In this document: positions 7,253-16,330 of the stretch, piece after piece
Layout: every line of letters starts with the position of its first letter
Numbering within the stretch: position 1 is the stretch's first letter
Source of the DNA: E44-bin32 sp041573795
GTDB lineage: Bacteria > Chloroflexota > Anaerolineae > Anaerolineales > E44-bin32
DNA: 55,334 bases
Direction: 5' to 3'
Assembly: GCA_041573795.1 (NCBI GenBank)
Contig: JBFFQB010000007.1
Coordinates: 1 to 55,334 of the forward strand
The notes under the pieces: generated by a model
Database searches by the model: none
Seen by the model: only the letters and a program-made list of their open reading frames with translations
What the model was told of the DNA's origin: nothing
Position numbers and translations under genes: made by a program

Positions 7253-8392
7253 ATGAACAGTAGTGACCCACAGGCCATGCTTACCCAAATGCTTGAACCC
7301 TGGCATCAAGCAGTGCAAGCCCCAGTTGCTGCGCAAGCGCAGGTGCTTGCGCGCTACCTACAAGACTATGCGCTGACCGCATATGGCCGACAGTATGGGG
7401 CTGAACAGGTGCGGGGAATTGAAGAATACCGACAAGCATTCCCCGTTGTCACTTATGAAGACCTCAAACCAACTATTGAACGCGTCATGGCTGGAGAACA
7501 TGAGCTTTTATTGAGTGAACCGACGGTTGGTTGGGCGATAACACGCGGAACAACCCAGGGAGAGTCCAAGTTCATCCCGATGACACCCAAGGATCTGGCT
7601 TTACGTGTCAGCGCCGGACGGGCCATGATGAATTACGTGCTCGAATTTAGCCGCTTCGATCTCTTTGCCGGAGTGAACCTGAATCTTAATTTTCCCTCCC
7701 ACGTAGGCACACTCCAGGCGGGAGATCGTCAAATTTCCTACGGCTACAGCTCCGGTATCTATACCAAATTTGTCTCCACCCGCACCCCCATTCGCTCAGT
7801 GCCAACACAAGACGAGATCGATGCCCTCGGTGGCGGGAAAACAAAAGCAGACTGGGATGCGCGCTTCGAGCTAGCTTACCAGAAATGTCGAGCGGAGAAC
7901 GTCACCCTGGTAGGCGGCGTTGCAACGACCGCTGTGCTCTTTGGCCGCTATCTTAAACGCAAGCATGGGATCTATCCCAAACAGCTCTGGCAGACCAAGA
8001 TCATGACACTCGGGAGCGTTCCCGGTATCAATACCCGCTATGCCCCCTCGCTGCGTGCGCTCTATGGGGATGTGCAAATCCGTGAAATATATGGCGCAAC
8101 CGAAGGAATCTTTGGACAACAACGCGACGAGCGAAAAGCCTGGGTTCCAAACTACGACCTATTCTTCTTCGAAGTGGAGACCCGTTCTGGCATCAAGATG
8201 CTGCACGAAATGCAAACGGGAGAGCTGGGCTCACTTGTCGTGTCCACACCCATACTCCCCCGTTACCGTATCGGTGACTTAATTCTCGCCGTTAATCCAC
8301 CTTATTTCCGCTGCATTGGTCGCCAGCGCTGGTGGACACCCTTGCTTTACTGGTGGGGCGAATTCAGCACCTTCAATTTGGGCCGCTTATAG
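7253..8392 (+). CDS. Short GH3-family adenylate-forming enzyme
   Basis: 379 residues, ATG preceded by GGAGG. GH3 proteins adenylate carboxylic acids and conjugate them, classically to amino acids in plants. Visible landmarks are the phosphate-binding loop TRGTTQGESKFIPMT (about residues 97-112), the adenine/hydroxyl motif YGATEG, and the ribose-binding YRIGDL, followed by the start of the hinge (FRCIGRQRWW). Bacterial GH3 proteins usually run to 500 residues or more; this one stops soon after the hinge and lacks the C-terminal swivel subdomain needed for the second half-reaction. The stop does not look like a fresh frameshift, since no GH3-like sequence follows on this strand. It lies opposite the carotenoid operon, which it may or may not serve. 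Confidence 0.82.
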   Translation: MNSSDPQAMLTQMLEPWHQAVQAPVAAQAQVLARYLQDYALTAYGRQYGAEQVRGIEEYRQAFPVVTYEDLKPTIERVMAGEHELLLSEPTVGWAITRGTTQGESKFIPMTPKDLALRVSAGRAMMNYVLEFSRFDLFAGVNLNLNFPSHVGTLQAGDRQISYGYSSGIYTKFVSTRTPIRSVPTQDEIDALGGGKTKADWDARFELAYQKCRAENVTLVGGVATTAVLFGRYLKRKHGIYPKQLWQTKIMTLGSVPGINTRYAPSLRALYGDVQIREIYGATEGIFGQQRDERKAWVPNYDLFFFEVETRSGIKMLHEMQTGELGSLVVSTPILPRYRIGDLILAVNPPYFRCIGRQRWWTPLLYWWGEFSTFNLGRL

Positions 8393-8402
8393 AGCGAGAA
8401 GC

Positions 8403-8858
8403 TCAGCTCCGTCGCATGAAGGCACGCATCAGGATTAATAATCCGACTACAATTACGATCACAGGCCAGATCAATCCCCAAGCCAGGATTTCGCCCATCC
8501 CGATGCTGAGCAAGATCAAACCAAATATTAGTGTGCCGATGACGGGTCCACTGTACTGGGGGACGGTCAGGCGGATCAACACTTCAAACAATACAATCAC
8601 CCCGGCACCTGCAAATGCCAAGGACCAGGGCTCGAACTGATTCAGGAACGGTACGCTGTCCAATAAACCTAGATTGTTTGCCAATAGCGCTACACCTACC
8701 CAGATCAAGATCCCTGCCCAAATAATTGAACTTAATGGGTCGCGCCGTGTCTTTTCCTCAAAGCGCTTCTCGTCCACTTTTTCGTACTGCTTCTCATCGG
8801 CCTTTTCGTCCATTGATGGGGTTTTTTCACTCTTCTCGTATTGTGGTTGATCGGACAT
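8403..8858 (-). CDS. LiaF-like / DUF5668 membrane protein
   Basis: 151 residues. A charged N-terminal tail rich in Lys and Glu (SEKTPSMDEKADEKQYEKVDE, within residues 9-30) precedes about four helices: IIWAGILIWVGVALLANNLG, a second around WSLAFAGAGVIVLFEVLI, and two more ending in VIVIVVGLLILMRAF. This resembles the N-terminal membrane region of LiaF-like envelope-stress proteins and DUF5668. A GGAGG lies 8 bases before the ATG. It converges on the GH3 gene with only 10 bases between the two ends. Its function is unknown. Confidence 0.75.
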   Translation of the reverse strand: MSDQPQYEKSEKTPSMDEKADEKQYEKVDEKRFEEKTRRDPLSSIIWAGILIWVGVALLANNLGLLDSVPFLNQFEPWSLAFAGAGVIVLFEVLIRLTVPQYSGPVIGTLIFGLILLSIGMGEILAWGLIWPVIVIVVGLLILMRAFMRRS

Positions 8859-9080
8859 GGATAATCCCTCCCTAGAGCCTGTCTCTAATAAATATTAATT
8901 CCTCTACGTGGAACCGGGTAAGATGTTTTAGGCTTTTTGAGATCTTGATCCCGCCTTTGGTTTTAAATAGGCAGGTGCACGCGACTAATCATACAAGTAT
9001 TTAATACAGTCCTCAAACCACTGCTGTGTTCGAAGCCGGCCGCTGCAATCGCACGTTATTAGCTCAATGAGATAAGATCG

Positions 9081-9575
9081 ATGAAGGCACAACCAACGCC
9101 CAAAGAATGGCATATCGCTCGATGGCCACTCCTCGCATGGATCGAAACTGCGATCAAGTTAATCGCGTTAGGCGTGGCGATTTCTACTGCGCTGGCCTCA
9201 ATTTCTCAGGGCAGCTTCCAGCCACCCTCAGGGAAGAGCTGGGTCGAACTCATCATCCTGGTGATACTTTCATTGGGATTACTCGTAGCGATTTACGATC
9301 GCCTGCTCGAGCGTGAAATCATCGCCATGGCCTTTGTGATCCTAAATAATCTCGGGCATTGGGGCATGACCGCCTCTCTTCTGACGATACCAAGACCCAA
9401 TCAGTCGTTCTTGCTCTTTATTTCTCTGATGCTGCTCGGCGATCTTGTAAAACTCGTATTTCTTAAAACGCAGGACTTCAAAGTTCGCGATACACCGAAA
9501 ACGGTTTTATATGGTTTGACCAGTCTTTACATCGTCGGTTATCTCGCCCTTGCCATCCTTGCGCTAGCGTTCTAG
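9081..9575 (+). CDS. Membrane protein of unknown function
   Basis: 164 residues, ATG start, four to five predicted helices (ETAIKLIALGVAISTALASI, SWVELIILVILSLGLLVAIY, IIAMAFVILNNLGHWGMTA, SFLLFISLMLLGDLVKLVF and a C-terminal LYIVGYLALAILALAF). I do not recognise a family. No strong ribosome binding site is seen; a TAAGAT lies 3 bases before the ATG, so a near-leaderless message is possible. It stands alone between two convergent minus-strand units. Confidence 0.65.
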   Translation: MKAQPTPKEWHIARWPLLAWIETAIKLIALGVAISTALASISQGSFQPPSGKSWVELIILVILSLGLLVAIYDRLLEREIIAMAFVILNNLGHWGMTASLLTIPRPNQSFLLFISLMLLGDLVKLVFLKTQDFKVRDTPKTVLYGLTSLYIVGYLALAILALAF

Positions 9576-9585
9576 CCTGACGAAC

Positions 9586-10824
9586 TTAGCCGGCCTCATC
9601 GAGCGCGAAGACCACATCGGCAGGCATACCGGGTTTGAGCTTTCCCTCCGGGTCGTCAACCCGTAATTCAACCGCATAAACAGTGGTCTGGCGCTCTTCT
9701 TCCGTTTGGACATTTCGCGGAGTGTATTCTGCCTCATCCGCGATCCGCATCACTTCAGCCTCAAAGTCCTCACCGGGGAATGAATCTGCCGTCACATTGG
9801 CGACATCACCAACGCTCACCTGACCATATTGGTTTTCAGCCAGGTATACCGTTATCGTCATGCGATCTACATTTCCAAGCGTCATTACAGCCACTCCCGG
9901 CGCGATGACCTCTCCAGGCTCTACCGAGTGCGTCAAGACCACGGCATCCGCTGGCGCCCGGATGACGCTATCTTCAAGCATGATGTCGATCGAACGCAAT
10001 TGGCTCTCCGCCTGTACTTGTGCCAGTTTGAGTAATGCCTCTGCGTTGGCAACATTTGCCCGGGCTAAGGCAACTGCGTCGGGATCGGGACCATCCTTCC
10101 ACTTCTCAAATTCTTGCGCAGCCTCTTCCACACGTGCCTCTGCCATGGCCACATCGGCATCCAGCATGGCTTGCTCAATCTCGGTTGGCGCCCCGTAATA
10201 CCAGTTGATGTTCCTCTGCACAGAATCACGATGCGTTCGCGCGGCGGCTAGATTGGATAGCGCTAGTGCTTTGCTGGCGTCTCCTCTGGCACGGCGATAG
10301 GCCTCTTCGGCGCGATCAACATCCTCATTGGCCAGGGTCAAGTTCGCTTCAGCCGCATCGATCGTATTCGCGCTGGCGCGATTCCCTTCCTGACGTACGG
10401 TCAGATAGTAGTTCGCATCCTTTAAATCATCCTGCGCCTGAGCTAGCTCTACCTGGAATTGCGCCGCTTGGACTGGCCAGTTCTCATTTAAATGCTTGAG
10501 TGCCTGGCGAGCCTCCAGCAGGGCAAGCTCTGCCCCCACGACCGCAGCCTCTCCAGTTACAAGGACCTGCTCGCGTTGAAGCTGGAGCTCCTCATCGTCA
10601 ATGCTGAAGAGAGCAGCACCCGCTTCTATAATTGAACCCTCCTCAACATATACCTCTGATACTTTTCCCCCTATCTCAGCAGCGATCGATATCTCCATAA
10701 TCTCCACCACGCCAGAGGCCGTTAGCGATGACGTATCATTGGCGGAAAGTACGTCACACGCACTGAGCGCCAGGAGCACACTGAGCAGTAGGGTGGTCTT
10801 TACCAAGTGTTGTCGGGTAAGCAT
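9586..10824 (-). CDS. HlyD-family membrane-fusion lipoprotein of an ABC exporter (YbhG-like)
   Basis: 412 residues from the ATG at 10824, chosen because GGAGG lies 5 bases upstream; a longer frame exists to 10884. The N-terminus is a lipoprotein signal ending LLALSAC with the lipid-bearing Cys at 23. Next come the first half of a lipoyl-like hairpin (SGVVEIMEISIAAEIGGKV), a long alanine/glutamate-rich coiled coil (about 95-300), the second lipoyl half (VIRAPADAVVLTHSVEPGEV) and a beta-barrel tail with GKLKPGMPADVVF. Such adaptors link an ABC-2 permease to the outside of the cell. It is the last gene of the TetR-led operon, 34 bases after the ATPase gene. Confidence 0.9.
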   Translation of the reverse strand: MLTRQHLVKTTLLLSVLLALSACDVLSANDTSSLTASGVVEIMEISIAAEIGGKVSEVYVEEGSIIEAGAALFSIDDEELQLQREQVLVTGEAAVVGAELALLEARQALKHLNENWPVQAAQFQVELAQAQDDLKDANYYLTVRQEGNRASANTIDAAEANLTLANEDVDRAEEAYRRARGDASKALALSNLAAARTHRDSVQRNINWYYGAPTEIEQAMLDADVAMAEARVEEAAQEFEKWKDGPDPDAVALARANVANAEALLKLAQVQAESQLRSIDIMLEDSVIRAPADAVVLTHSVEPGEVIAPGVAVMTLGNVDRMTITVYLAENQYGQVSVGDVANVTADSFPGEDFEAEVMRIADEAEYTPRNVQTEEERQTTVYAVELRVDDPEGKLKPGMPADVVFALDEAG

Positions 10825-10858
10825 AGCTGCCTCCAAACTCAATTTCTTCATCATTCTT

Positions 10859-11800
10859 CTAGTCCATGCAGGCGATAAAAACATCTTCCAAAGAAGGTTC
10901 GATTTCCCTGATCGAGTGCAATTTAAGTTCAGCTTCTTCCAAAATTTCTTTAATCATGCTTACTCCCGGTTCATCTTCAGGTACGACTGCGTGGACAAAT
11001 GAGCCGTAGAGCGCAACGCCTTCCAAAGGGTACGCTCCGGACTCTATCGCTGCCCTTAAAACCTCTATCGTTTTTGGAGTATCGGAGGGGTGGATCTGAA
11101 TCACTTGCCCTTCCATCATCGACTCCTTGAGCTGTTTTGGAGAGCCGACTGCGATCAATTCGCCCCGTTGAATGAATGCCAAGCGGTGACAATGTTCGGC
11201 TTCATCCATATAGTGAGTCGTAACAAATACCGTCACCCCATCTTCGGCGAGTGTGTAGAGCAATTCCCAGAACTCACGTCTGGAAACCGGGTCAACCCCG
11301 GCTGTGGGCTCATCAAGAAAAAGAACTTGAGGTTGATGCAGGATCGCCGCACTTAGCGCGAGACGCTGTCTCCACCCTCCGGAGAGCGCTTCCGTTTTAA
11401 CCTTCTCCCGACCACTTAAACCCGCTAAATCAACTGCTACCTTCATCTGTTCTTGTAGCTCTGCATTACTCAAACCATAAGCAGTGCCATAAAAACGGAG
11501 ATTCTGTTCCACGGTCAGATCATTGTATAAACTGAAGTGCTGTGACATATATCCGACCCTAGCTCGCAACGACCCGGGATCCTCGATGACAGGGATATTC
11601 AGAACCTGCACATTCCCTGCAGTCGGAGTTAAAAGACCAAGCATCATGCGGATCGTCGTTGTCTTACCCGATCCATTGGGTCCAAGAAATCCAAAGATTT
11701 CACCTGTATCGACATGGAAGTTCACACCGTTGACGGCTGTAAAATCACCAAAATCCTTTTTCAATCCTTCAACGATAATCGTCTTCTGATTAGGTTTCAT
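10859..11800 (-). CDS. ABC transporter ATPase (YbhF-like, second subunit)
   Basis: 313 residues from the ATG at 11800 (MKPNQKTIIVEGL). The motifs are Walker A GPNGSGKTT, Q-loop region YMSQHFSLYND, signature LSGGWRQRLALSAAIL, Walker B VLFLDEPTAGVD, D-loop and the H-loop histidine in VTTHYMDEAEHC. The signature carries Trp in place of the usual Gln. The C-terminal 90 residues form the usual drug-ABC tail. In E. coli two such ATPase domains are fused in YbhF; here they are separate genes flanking the two permeases. It probably pairs with the ATPase at 14087-15028 to drive export. Confidence 0.92.
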   Translation of the reverse strand: MKPNQKTIIVEGLKKDFGDFTAVNGVNFHVDTGEIFGFLGPNGSGKTTTIRMMLGLLTPTAGNVQVLNIPVIEDPGSLRARVGYMSQHFSLYNDLTVEQNLRFYGTAYGLSNAELQEQMKVAVDLAGLSGREKVKTEALSGGWRQRLALSAAILHQPQVLFLDEPTAGVDPVSRREFWELLYTLAEDGVTVFVTTHYMDEAEHCHRLAFIQRGELIAVGSPKQLKESMMEGQVIQIHPSDTPKTIEVLRAAIESGAYPLEGVALYGSFVHAVVPEDEPGVSMIKEILEEAELKLHSIREIEPSLEDVFIACMD

Positions 11801-11813
11801 CCTCAGATCACCT

Positions 11814-12947
11814 TCATTGCAAGGTCCGACGTACATAGCGGAGCGAAAAAGTTACAACGACTGAACCAATCAGCGCCAAGGCGAAAACGTGAGGCCAAAG
11901 GACTGCCAGCCCGCTCGCTTTAAGCAAGATCCCGCGCACGATTTCCAGCCAGTGATACGCTGGAATCACATTCGCAAACAGCCTTACAACTTGCGGCATA
12001 GACTCAACCGGGGCTGCATAGCCGGTAAACATGAAGTCGGCTATTCCCACCAGCATCACGAGCAGAAACGCCTGGTGTTGCGTTTTAACCATGACGGATA
12101 TGACCAGGCCCTTGCTCAGTTCAACGATCACATAACCAAACGCAAGCAGAAATAAGAGCGCCAGTGATCCGCGCACCGGCACTCCAAAAAAGAAATTGGT
12201 TAAACCCAGCATGAGCGCAAAATCAAATAAACCAATAATCACCACCGGGATGGCTTTGCCGATGATGATTTCCAACGATGAGAAGGGCATTACCAGCAAC
12301 TGCTCGAGTGTGCCCAATTCGCGTTCACGCGAAAAGGAGAGGGCAGCGAACAAGAGCACCGTAAATTCAAGCATCAAACCCAGCTCTGCAGGCGTTGTGT
12401 ACAAGGCTGCATTTAAGGCTTCGTTGAACCAAACCCGGAGACTGGGGAAGAAACCCTCGATCGTACCCGGGTCGATACCAAGCCGGCTTACCGCAAGGCG
12501 ATCCCCCCAAACCTGGGCAACCCCTTCGATCGCCCGTTGTGCGGTCAGGGCAGGTATGCTCTCAGCCCCGTTCAGAATCACAGCTAGTGTGGGTTGTTGG
12601 GCGGCGCTTGCATAATCTGCTGAAAATCCGGGGGGTATGATCACTGCAGCACTGATATCACCCCGCAGGAGCGCATCTTCAATCGTCTCAACCTTGGTTA
12701 CCAAAGGTTCAAGTGCGAATGTTCCCGTATTTTCGAGATCAACAATGAAACGCCTGCTCTCCTGTGTGCGATCATAATCCAATACCATGAGCGGCAAATT
12801 TGTGATCGGACGGGATGTCGCCCACCCAACCAGGACAAGTTCCAAAGCCCCACCGAACAGCATAAAGGCAGGCAGCCACCAGTCATTACGCAGGTGAAGG
12901 AATTCTTTGAGCGAGAGCGACCAGATACGACGTAGTGCCTTGATCAT
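11814..12947 (-). CDS. ABC-2 permease (YbhR/YbhS-like)
   Basis: 377 residues from the ATG at 12947, with GAAGG just upstream and only 4 bases after the previous gene; an in-frame extension to 12989 lies inside that gene. The layout is one N-terminal helix, a large extracytoplasmic domain (about 50-190, including AAVIIPPGFSADYA), then five helices with the ABC-2 signature RELGTLEQLLVMPFSSLEIIIGK. It forms the membrane pore with the neighbouring permease, with which it shares length and layout. Confidence 0.92.
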   Translation of the reverse strand: MIKALRRIWSLSLKEFLHLRNDWWLPAFMLFGGALELVLVGWATSRPITNLPLMVLDYDRTQESRRFIVDLENTGTFALEPLVTKVETIEDALLRGDISAAVIIPPGFSADYASAAQQPTLAVILNGAESIPALTAQRAIEGVAQVWGDRLAVSRLGIDPGTIEGFFPSLRVWFNEALNAALYTTPAELGLMLEFTVLLFAALSFSRERELGTLEQLLVMPFSSLEIIIGKAIPVVIIGLFDFALMLGLTNFFFGVPVRGSLALLFLLAFGYVIVELSKGLVISVMVKTQHQAFLLVMLVGIADFMFTGYAAPVESMPQVVRLFANVIPAYHWLEIVRGILLKASGLAVLWPHVFALALIGSVVVTFSLRYVRRTLQ

Positions 12948-12951
12948 GCCT

Positions 12952-14085
12952 TCAGCCCAGCCGCTTCCGGAAGAAAAGTGCAGCGACACCGGTGAATACC
13001 ACGCCTAACCCCACCAACATCACCGCATATGGCCAGAGAATATCTAACCCAACGCCGGTGAGAAATAAACCGCGCGTGATCACCGCATAATGTGTTCCTG
13101 GCAGGAAAATCGCCTCCATGCGCATGATTTCGGGCATCGAGGCAATCGGGAAAAAGATGCCGGTGAGAAAAAAGCCCGGGAAGAATATCAGCAGAAAGGA
13201 GACCATCATCGCCGCGGCTTGCGTACGCATAAAGACCCCGATGATGATACCCATGCTAAGGATGCTGAAGAGGAAGAAGATCGAAAGCAACATGAAGAGT
13301 GGGAAACTGCCATTAAAGGGGATGTCAAACCAGAGCATCGCCAGGACAGGCATGAAGACAACGTTAGCCATGCCGACAAAGATATAGGGGATCATCTTCC
13401 CGATCAGCAGATCGGACCGCCCGATCGGTGATACCATGAGCTGCTCAAGGGTACCGTGCTCTCTTTCATGTGCCAGGGTCAACGCCACAGAAAGCGCCGG
13501 GAATCCCAGAACCATTGAGATCAGACCGGGGATCATATCCACCCTCGGCTCCAATCCCGGGTTGTACCAGGCTCGCACACGCAAGTCGATCGGTAGCAGC
13601 GCTTCTTCTGGAATGCCAAGCGCTTGCATTTGATCCACCATCGCTTCACGGATAAAACGTTCTACACGCTGTCCGATGTGATTAACCGCAAAGTTCCCAC
13701 TCTCGGGCTCGGTCCCATCGATGATGACTTGCATCGGTAAACCACGCAGCGAGAGCACCTCCTCAGAGAAATCGGGGGCGATGACGATCGCGGCTTTAAT
13801 CTCGCCCTTAACCAACATCATTTCAATTTCTTTGATCGAATCAACCTGCGCGTATAGATCAAGGTCTTCTCCGGCAGTTATTTGTTGGACAAAGGTGCGT
13901 GAGGTTTTCGTGCGGCTGTGATCGAGCACTGCGAGGGGGATGTGCTGCAGGTCAACTGTAAGTGCATACGCCATAATCAGCAACATCATTGTCGGCGTGA
14001 TCAACACCATGAACAGTGTGCCCCGATCGCGCACAATGTGTTGGATTTCCTTGCGCATGACGGCTCGGATTTTTCTCCAGGACAC
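12952..14085 (-). CDS. ABC-2 permease (YbhS/YbhR-like)
   Basis: 377 residues from a GTG at 14085, one base after the stop of the ATPase gene. It has an N-terminal helix (TLFMVLITPTMMLLIMAYAL), an extracytoplasmic domain (AAIVIAPDFSEEVL), then five helices with EREHGTLEQLMVSPIGRSDLL. It is the same length as, and clearly paralogous to, the permease at 11814-12947. The two probably form a heterodimeric exporter of the YbhFSR type, a group associated with drug and cation efflux. Confidence 0.92.
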   Translation of the reverse strand: MSWRKIRAVMRKEIQHIVRDRGTLFMVLITPTMMLLIMAYALTVDLQHIPLAVLDHSRTKTSRTFVQQITAGEDLDLYAQVDSIKEIEMMLVKGEIKAAIVIAPDFSEEVLSLRGLPMQVIIDGTEPESGNFAVNHIGQRVERFIREAMVDQMQALGIPEEALLPIDLRVRAWYNPGLEPRVDMIPGLISMVLGFPALSVALTLAHEREHGTLEQLMVSPIGRSDLLIGKMIPYIFVGMANVVFMPVLAMLWFDIPFNGSFPLFMLLSIFFLFSILSMGIIIGVFMRTQAAAMMVSFLLIFFPGFFLTGIFFPIASMPEIMRMEAIFLPGTHYAVITRGLFLTGVGLDILWPYAVMLVGLGVVFTGVAALFFRKRLG

Positions 14086-14086
14086 C

Positions 14087-15028
14087 TTATTTCACTTCCT
14101 CGGCCTCAAGCCGGTCAATCAGAGAAATGAAGGCTTCCTCCATTCGTACCGGAGCGGTTCGCATCGAGCGATATGCAAGCTCTTGTTTTTCTAAAGCAAC
14201 TCTGATTTCGGGAATGCGCTTCTCCGCCGAATCCACGATGACGTGTAAGGATTCTCCGTAGGTTTGCACCTGAACCACACCGGGAAGGGATGCGACAAGT
14301 CCACGAGCGCCACGCCAATCCTCGGGATGAATTTCGATCAGCTCTCCCGGGAGCTCAGCACGGATGGCCACGGGCGTATCACAAATGACAAGACGACCGG
14401 CGTAGATCAAACCCACCCGTGCGCAGCGATCGGCCTCATCCATATAGGGTGTGCTGACGACAATCGTCGTTCCGGCCAGATTCAATTCCGCCAGAATCTC
14501 CCAGAACTCGCGCCGCGATACCGGATCAACGCCTGTTGTGGGTTCGTCCAGCAGCAAGATCTTCGGTTCATGGATTAACGTACAGGCGAGGGCGAGCTTC
14601 TTCTTCATCCCTCCAGAGAGGTGCTCTGCCCGCCTCTGCTTGAATTCTGTAAGTCCTGCAAAGGCAAGCAGACGCTCGGACCTTTGGGTGACATCCTTTG
14701 CGTCGACGTCGTAAATCTCAGAAAAGAATTGTAAGTTTTCCTCGACCGACAATTCAGCATAAAGGCTGAATTCTTGCGCCATATAACCGATATGGGGTTT
14801 GATCGACTCAGCCTCTTTTCTCAGGTCAAAACCAGCCACGCTGCCTTCGCCCTCACTGATTTGGAGCAAACCAGCCAGGAGACGCAGCGTGGTCGTTTTT
14901 CCAGCACCATCCGGGCCCACTAACCCGAAGAGCTCCCCGGGCTGGATCGAAAGGTCGAGCGCGTCTACGGCGCGGTGCTCTTTAAATAGACGGGTTAACC
15001 CGTTCGTTTGGATGATCGCTGCAGTCAT
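14087..15028 (-). CDS. ABC transporter ATPase (YbhF-like, first subunit) lacking the H-loop histidine
   Basis: 313 residues, ATG start. The motifs are Walker A GPDGAGKTT, Q-loop YMAQEFSLYAEL, signature LSGGMKKKLALACTL, Walker B ILLLDEPTTGVD. At the switch position the sequence is VVSTPYMDEADRC, where the partner ATPase has VTTHYMDEAEHC, so the H-loop His is Pro. This implies that one of the two ATP sites is degenerate. It is encoded 16 bases after the small membrane protein gene and one base before the first permease gene. Confidence 0.92.
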   Translation of the reverse strand: MTAAIIQTNGLTRLFKEHRAVDALDLSIQPGELFGLVGPDGAGKTTTLRLLAGLLQISEGEGSVAGFDLRKEAESIKPHIGYMAQEFSLYAELSVEENLQFFSEIYDVDAKDVTQRSERLLAFAGLTEFKQRRAEHLSGGMKKKLALACTLIHEPKILLLDEPTTGVDPVSRREFWEILAELNLAGTTIVVSTPYMDEADRCARVGLIYAGRLVICDTPVAIRAELPGELIEIHPEDWRGARGLVASLPGVVQVQTYGESLHVIVDSAEKRIPEIRVALEKQELAYRSMRTAPVRMEEAFISLIDRLEAEEVK

Positions 15029-15044
15029 TGCGTAACGTGTTCTA

Positions 15045-15314
15045 CTAACTCTTGGCTTTTTTGATGATCCAAAAAACGATCGGCACGCTCAGTGCTGGCT
15101 CCAGAGCGGCACCCAGGTACTTCAATGTGTCACTAAACCCCATGGCCGGGATGACAAACCAATCCAGCAGGCCCACGATGACGGCAGTAAGGATTCCCAC
15201 GATGTAGGCGTTGGAGCCCCCAACGGGCAGATCACCTTTCCAGATCAATGAAGAAACATACGTCATGATCAAACCAACCACGACCATCGCCGCAATTAAC
15301 AGCAAGATTTCCAT
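15045..15314 (-). CDS. Small three-helix membrane protein
   Basis: 89 residues, ATG 1 base after the patatin stop with GGAG 7 bases upstream. It has three hydrophobic segments (LLLIAAMVVVGLIMTYVSSL, YIVGILTAVIVGLLDWFVI, ALSVPIVFWII) and ends KKAKS. A loose likeness to the YeaQ/GlsB group of small membrane proteins is not convincing. Its position between the lipase and the ABC exporter genes suggests an accessory membrane role. Confidence 0.65.
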   Translation of the reverse strand: MEILLLIAAMVVVGLIMTYVSSLIWKGDLPVGGSNAYIVGILTAVIVGLLDWFVIPAMGFSDTLKYLGAALEPALSVPIVFWIIKKAKS

Positions 15315-15315
15315 C

Positions 15316-16293
15316 TCATTCTCCTTTTGTTGGATCCTTCCGATTCTTTACGAGTTTTGTCCTATCGGAACCCCCACCGACTTGAGGCATACTCGCTAAA
15401 GGGTGTTGACGGCGAGACTTCCGCCAGAATCCCAACATGCGATTCATGGCGGAGGCATTCTTTAAAGGTTCAGCCTCTAGCTCGGCTTGCGCCATCTCGC
15501 GACCCCGCTCAATTAAGAAGTTCGCCTGCGTGTAATCCCAGAATGGCACGTCAACGGGGGCTTCAAGACTAATCAGGCGGATGGGCACTCTGGTAATGCG
15601 CGCCCAGGCAAGTTCAAAGGCAGTCTGCGCCTGGATCATCAGTGAAAGAGAGTAGCCACTCACACCCATGATCCCATGGGCGTTCGCCGCGCTTCCCATG
15701 GGGTAGGTCACATCCAGGGCAATGATTTGGGTAGCTCCCCTTTCTATGGCAACATAGAGTGGCAATTTGGCATAAAGACCTCCATCGAGGTAGTGCTGCT
15801 GGCCTACTTTCCAGGGTGGAAAATAGGGGGGTATGGCGGTGCTGGCCATAGCAGCATCCAACAAACCATCTTCAGGGTCATCGCCAAATATACGCAGCGC
15901 CCCAGTTTCAAGCTCCACGGCAGCAACGTATGTTTTCACACCTTGCATCCCCTCAAGTTCAGCGAAAGTCTCCGCTTTTGCAGGTAATCTTTCCTTGAGG
16001 AACCTGGATAAGCGCGAACTGTCGATCAGACCATCTTTCTGCTGAACAATGCGGCGCAAGGCGATAAACGGCTTTGGCACGCCAACCTCACTGGGTCCCG
16101 CATCACGCCACATCGCCTGGAGTTGAGCTACCCGTTCGCTCGTGGGATCTGCAGCCAAGTAGATCGCGTTGAGCGCGCCGGCTGAAGAACCCACCAGCAT
16201 ACGTGGTTTGATCCCGCTCCGCATGACGATCTCAAGCGCGCCGGCCTGCATCGCGCCAAAGTTCGCTGCACCGCTAAACACTAATGCGATCAT
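15316..16293 (-). CDS. Patatin-like phospholipase
   Basis: 325 residues. The catalytic dyad is visible as GSSAG (Ser37) and LDGGLY (Asp170). The oxyanion loop near the N-terminus is FSGAANFGAMQ, which departs from the usual GGGxRG. The region QQKDGLIDSSRL and the C-terminal WDYTQANFLIERGREMA fit the family. Patatins cleave acyl groups from membrane lipids. It follows the Ddn-like gene after 37 bases, and its stop is one base from the next start, so it is part of the TetR-led operon. It could remodel lipids near the exporter or release a lipophilic substrate; this is inference. Confidence 0.88.
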   Translation of the reverse strand: MIALVFSGAANFGAMQAGALEIVMRSGIKPRMLVGSSAGALNAIYLAADPTSERVAQLQAMWRDAGPSEVGVPKPFIALRRIVQQKDGLIDSSRLSRFLKERLPAKAETFAELEGMQGVKTYVAAVELETGALRIFGDDPEDGLLDAAMASTAIPPYFPPWKVGQQHYLDGGLYAKLPLYVAIERGATQIIALDVTYPMGSAANAHGIMGVSGYSLSLMIQAQTAFELAWARITRVPIRLISLEAPVDVPFWDYTQANFLIERGREMAQAELEAEPLKNASAMNRMLGFWRKSRRQHPLASMPQVGGGSDRTKLVKNRKDPTKGE

Positions 16294-16330
16294 TCTTCAA
16301 TTCCTAAATCCATGCGCCAGCCCTGACAGT

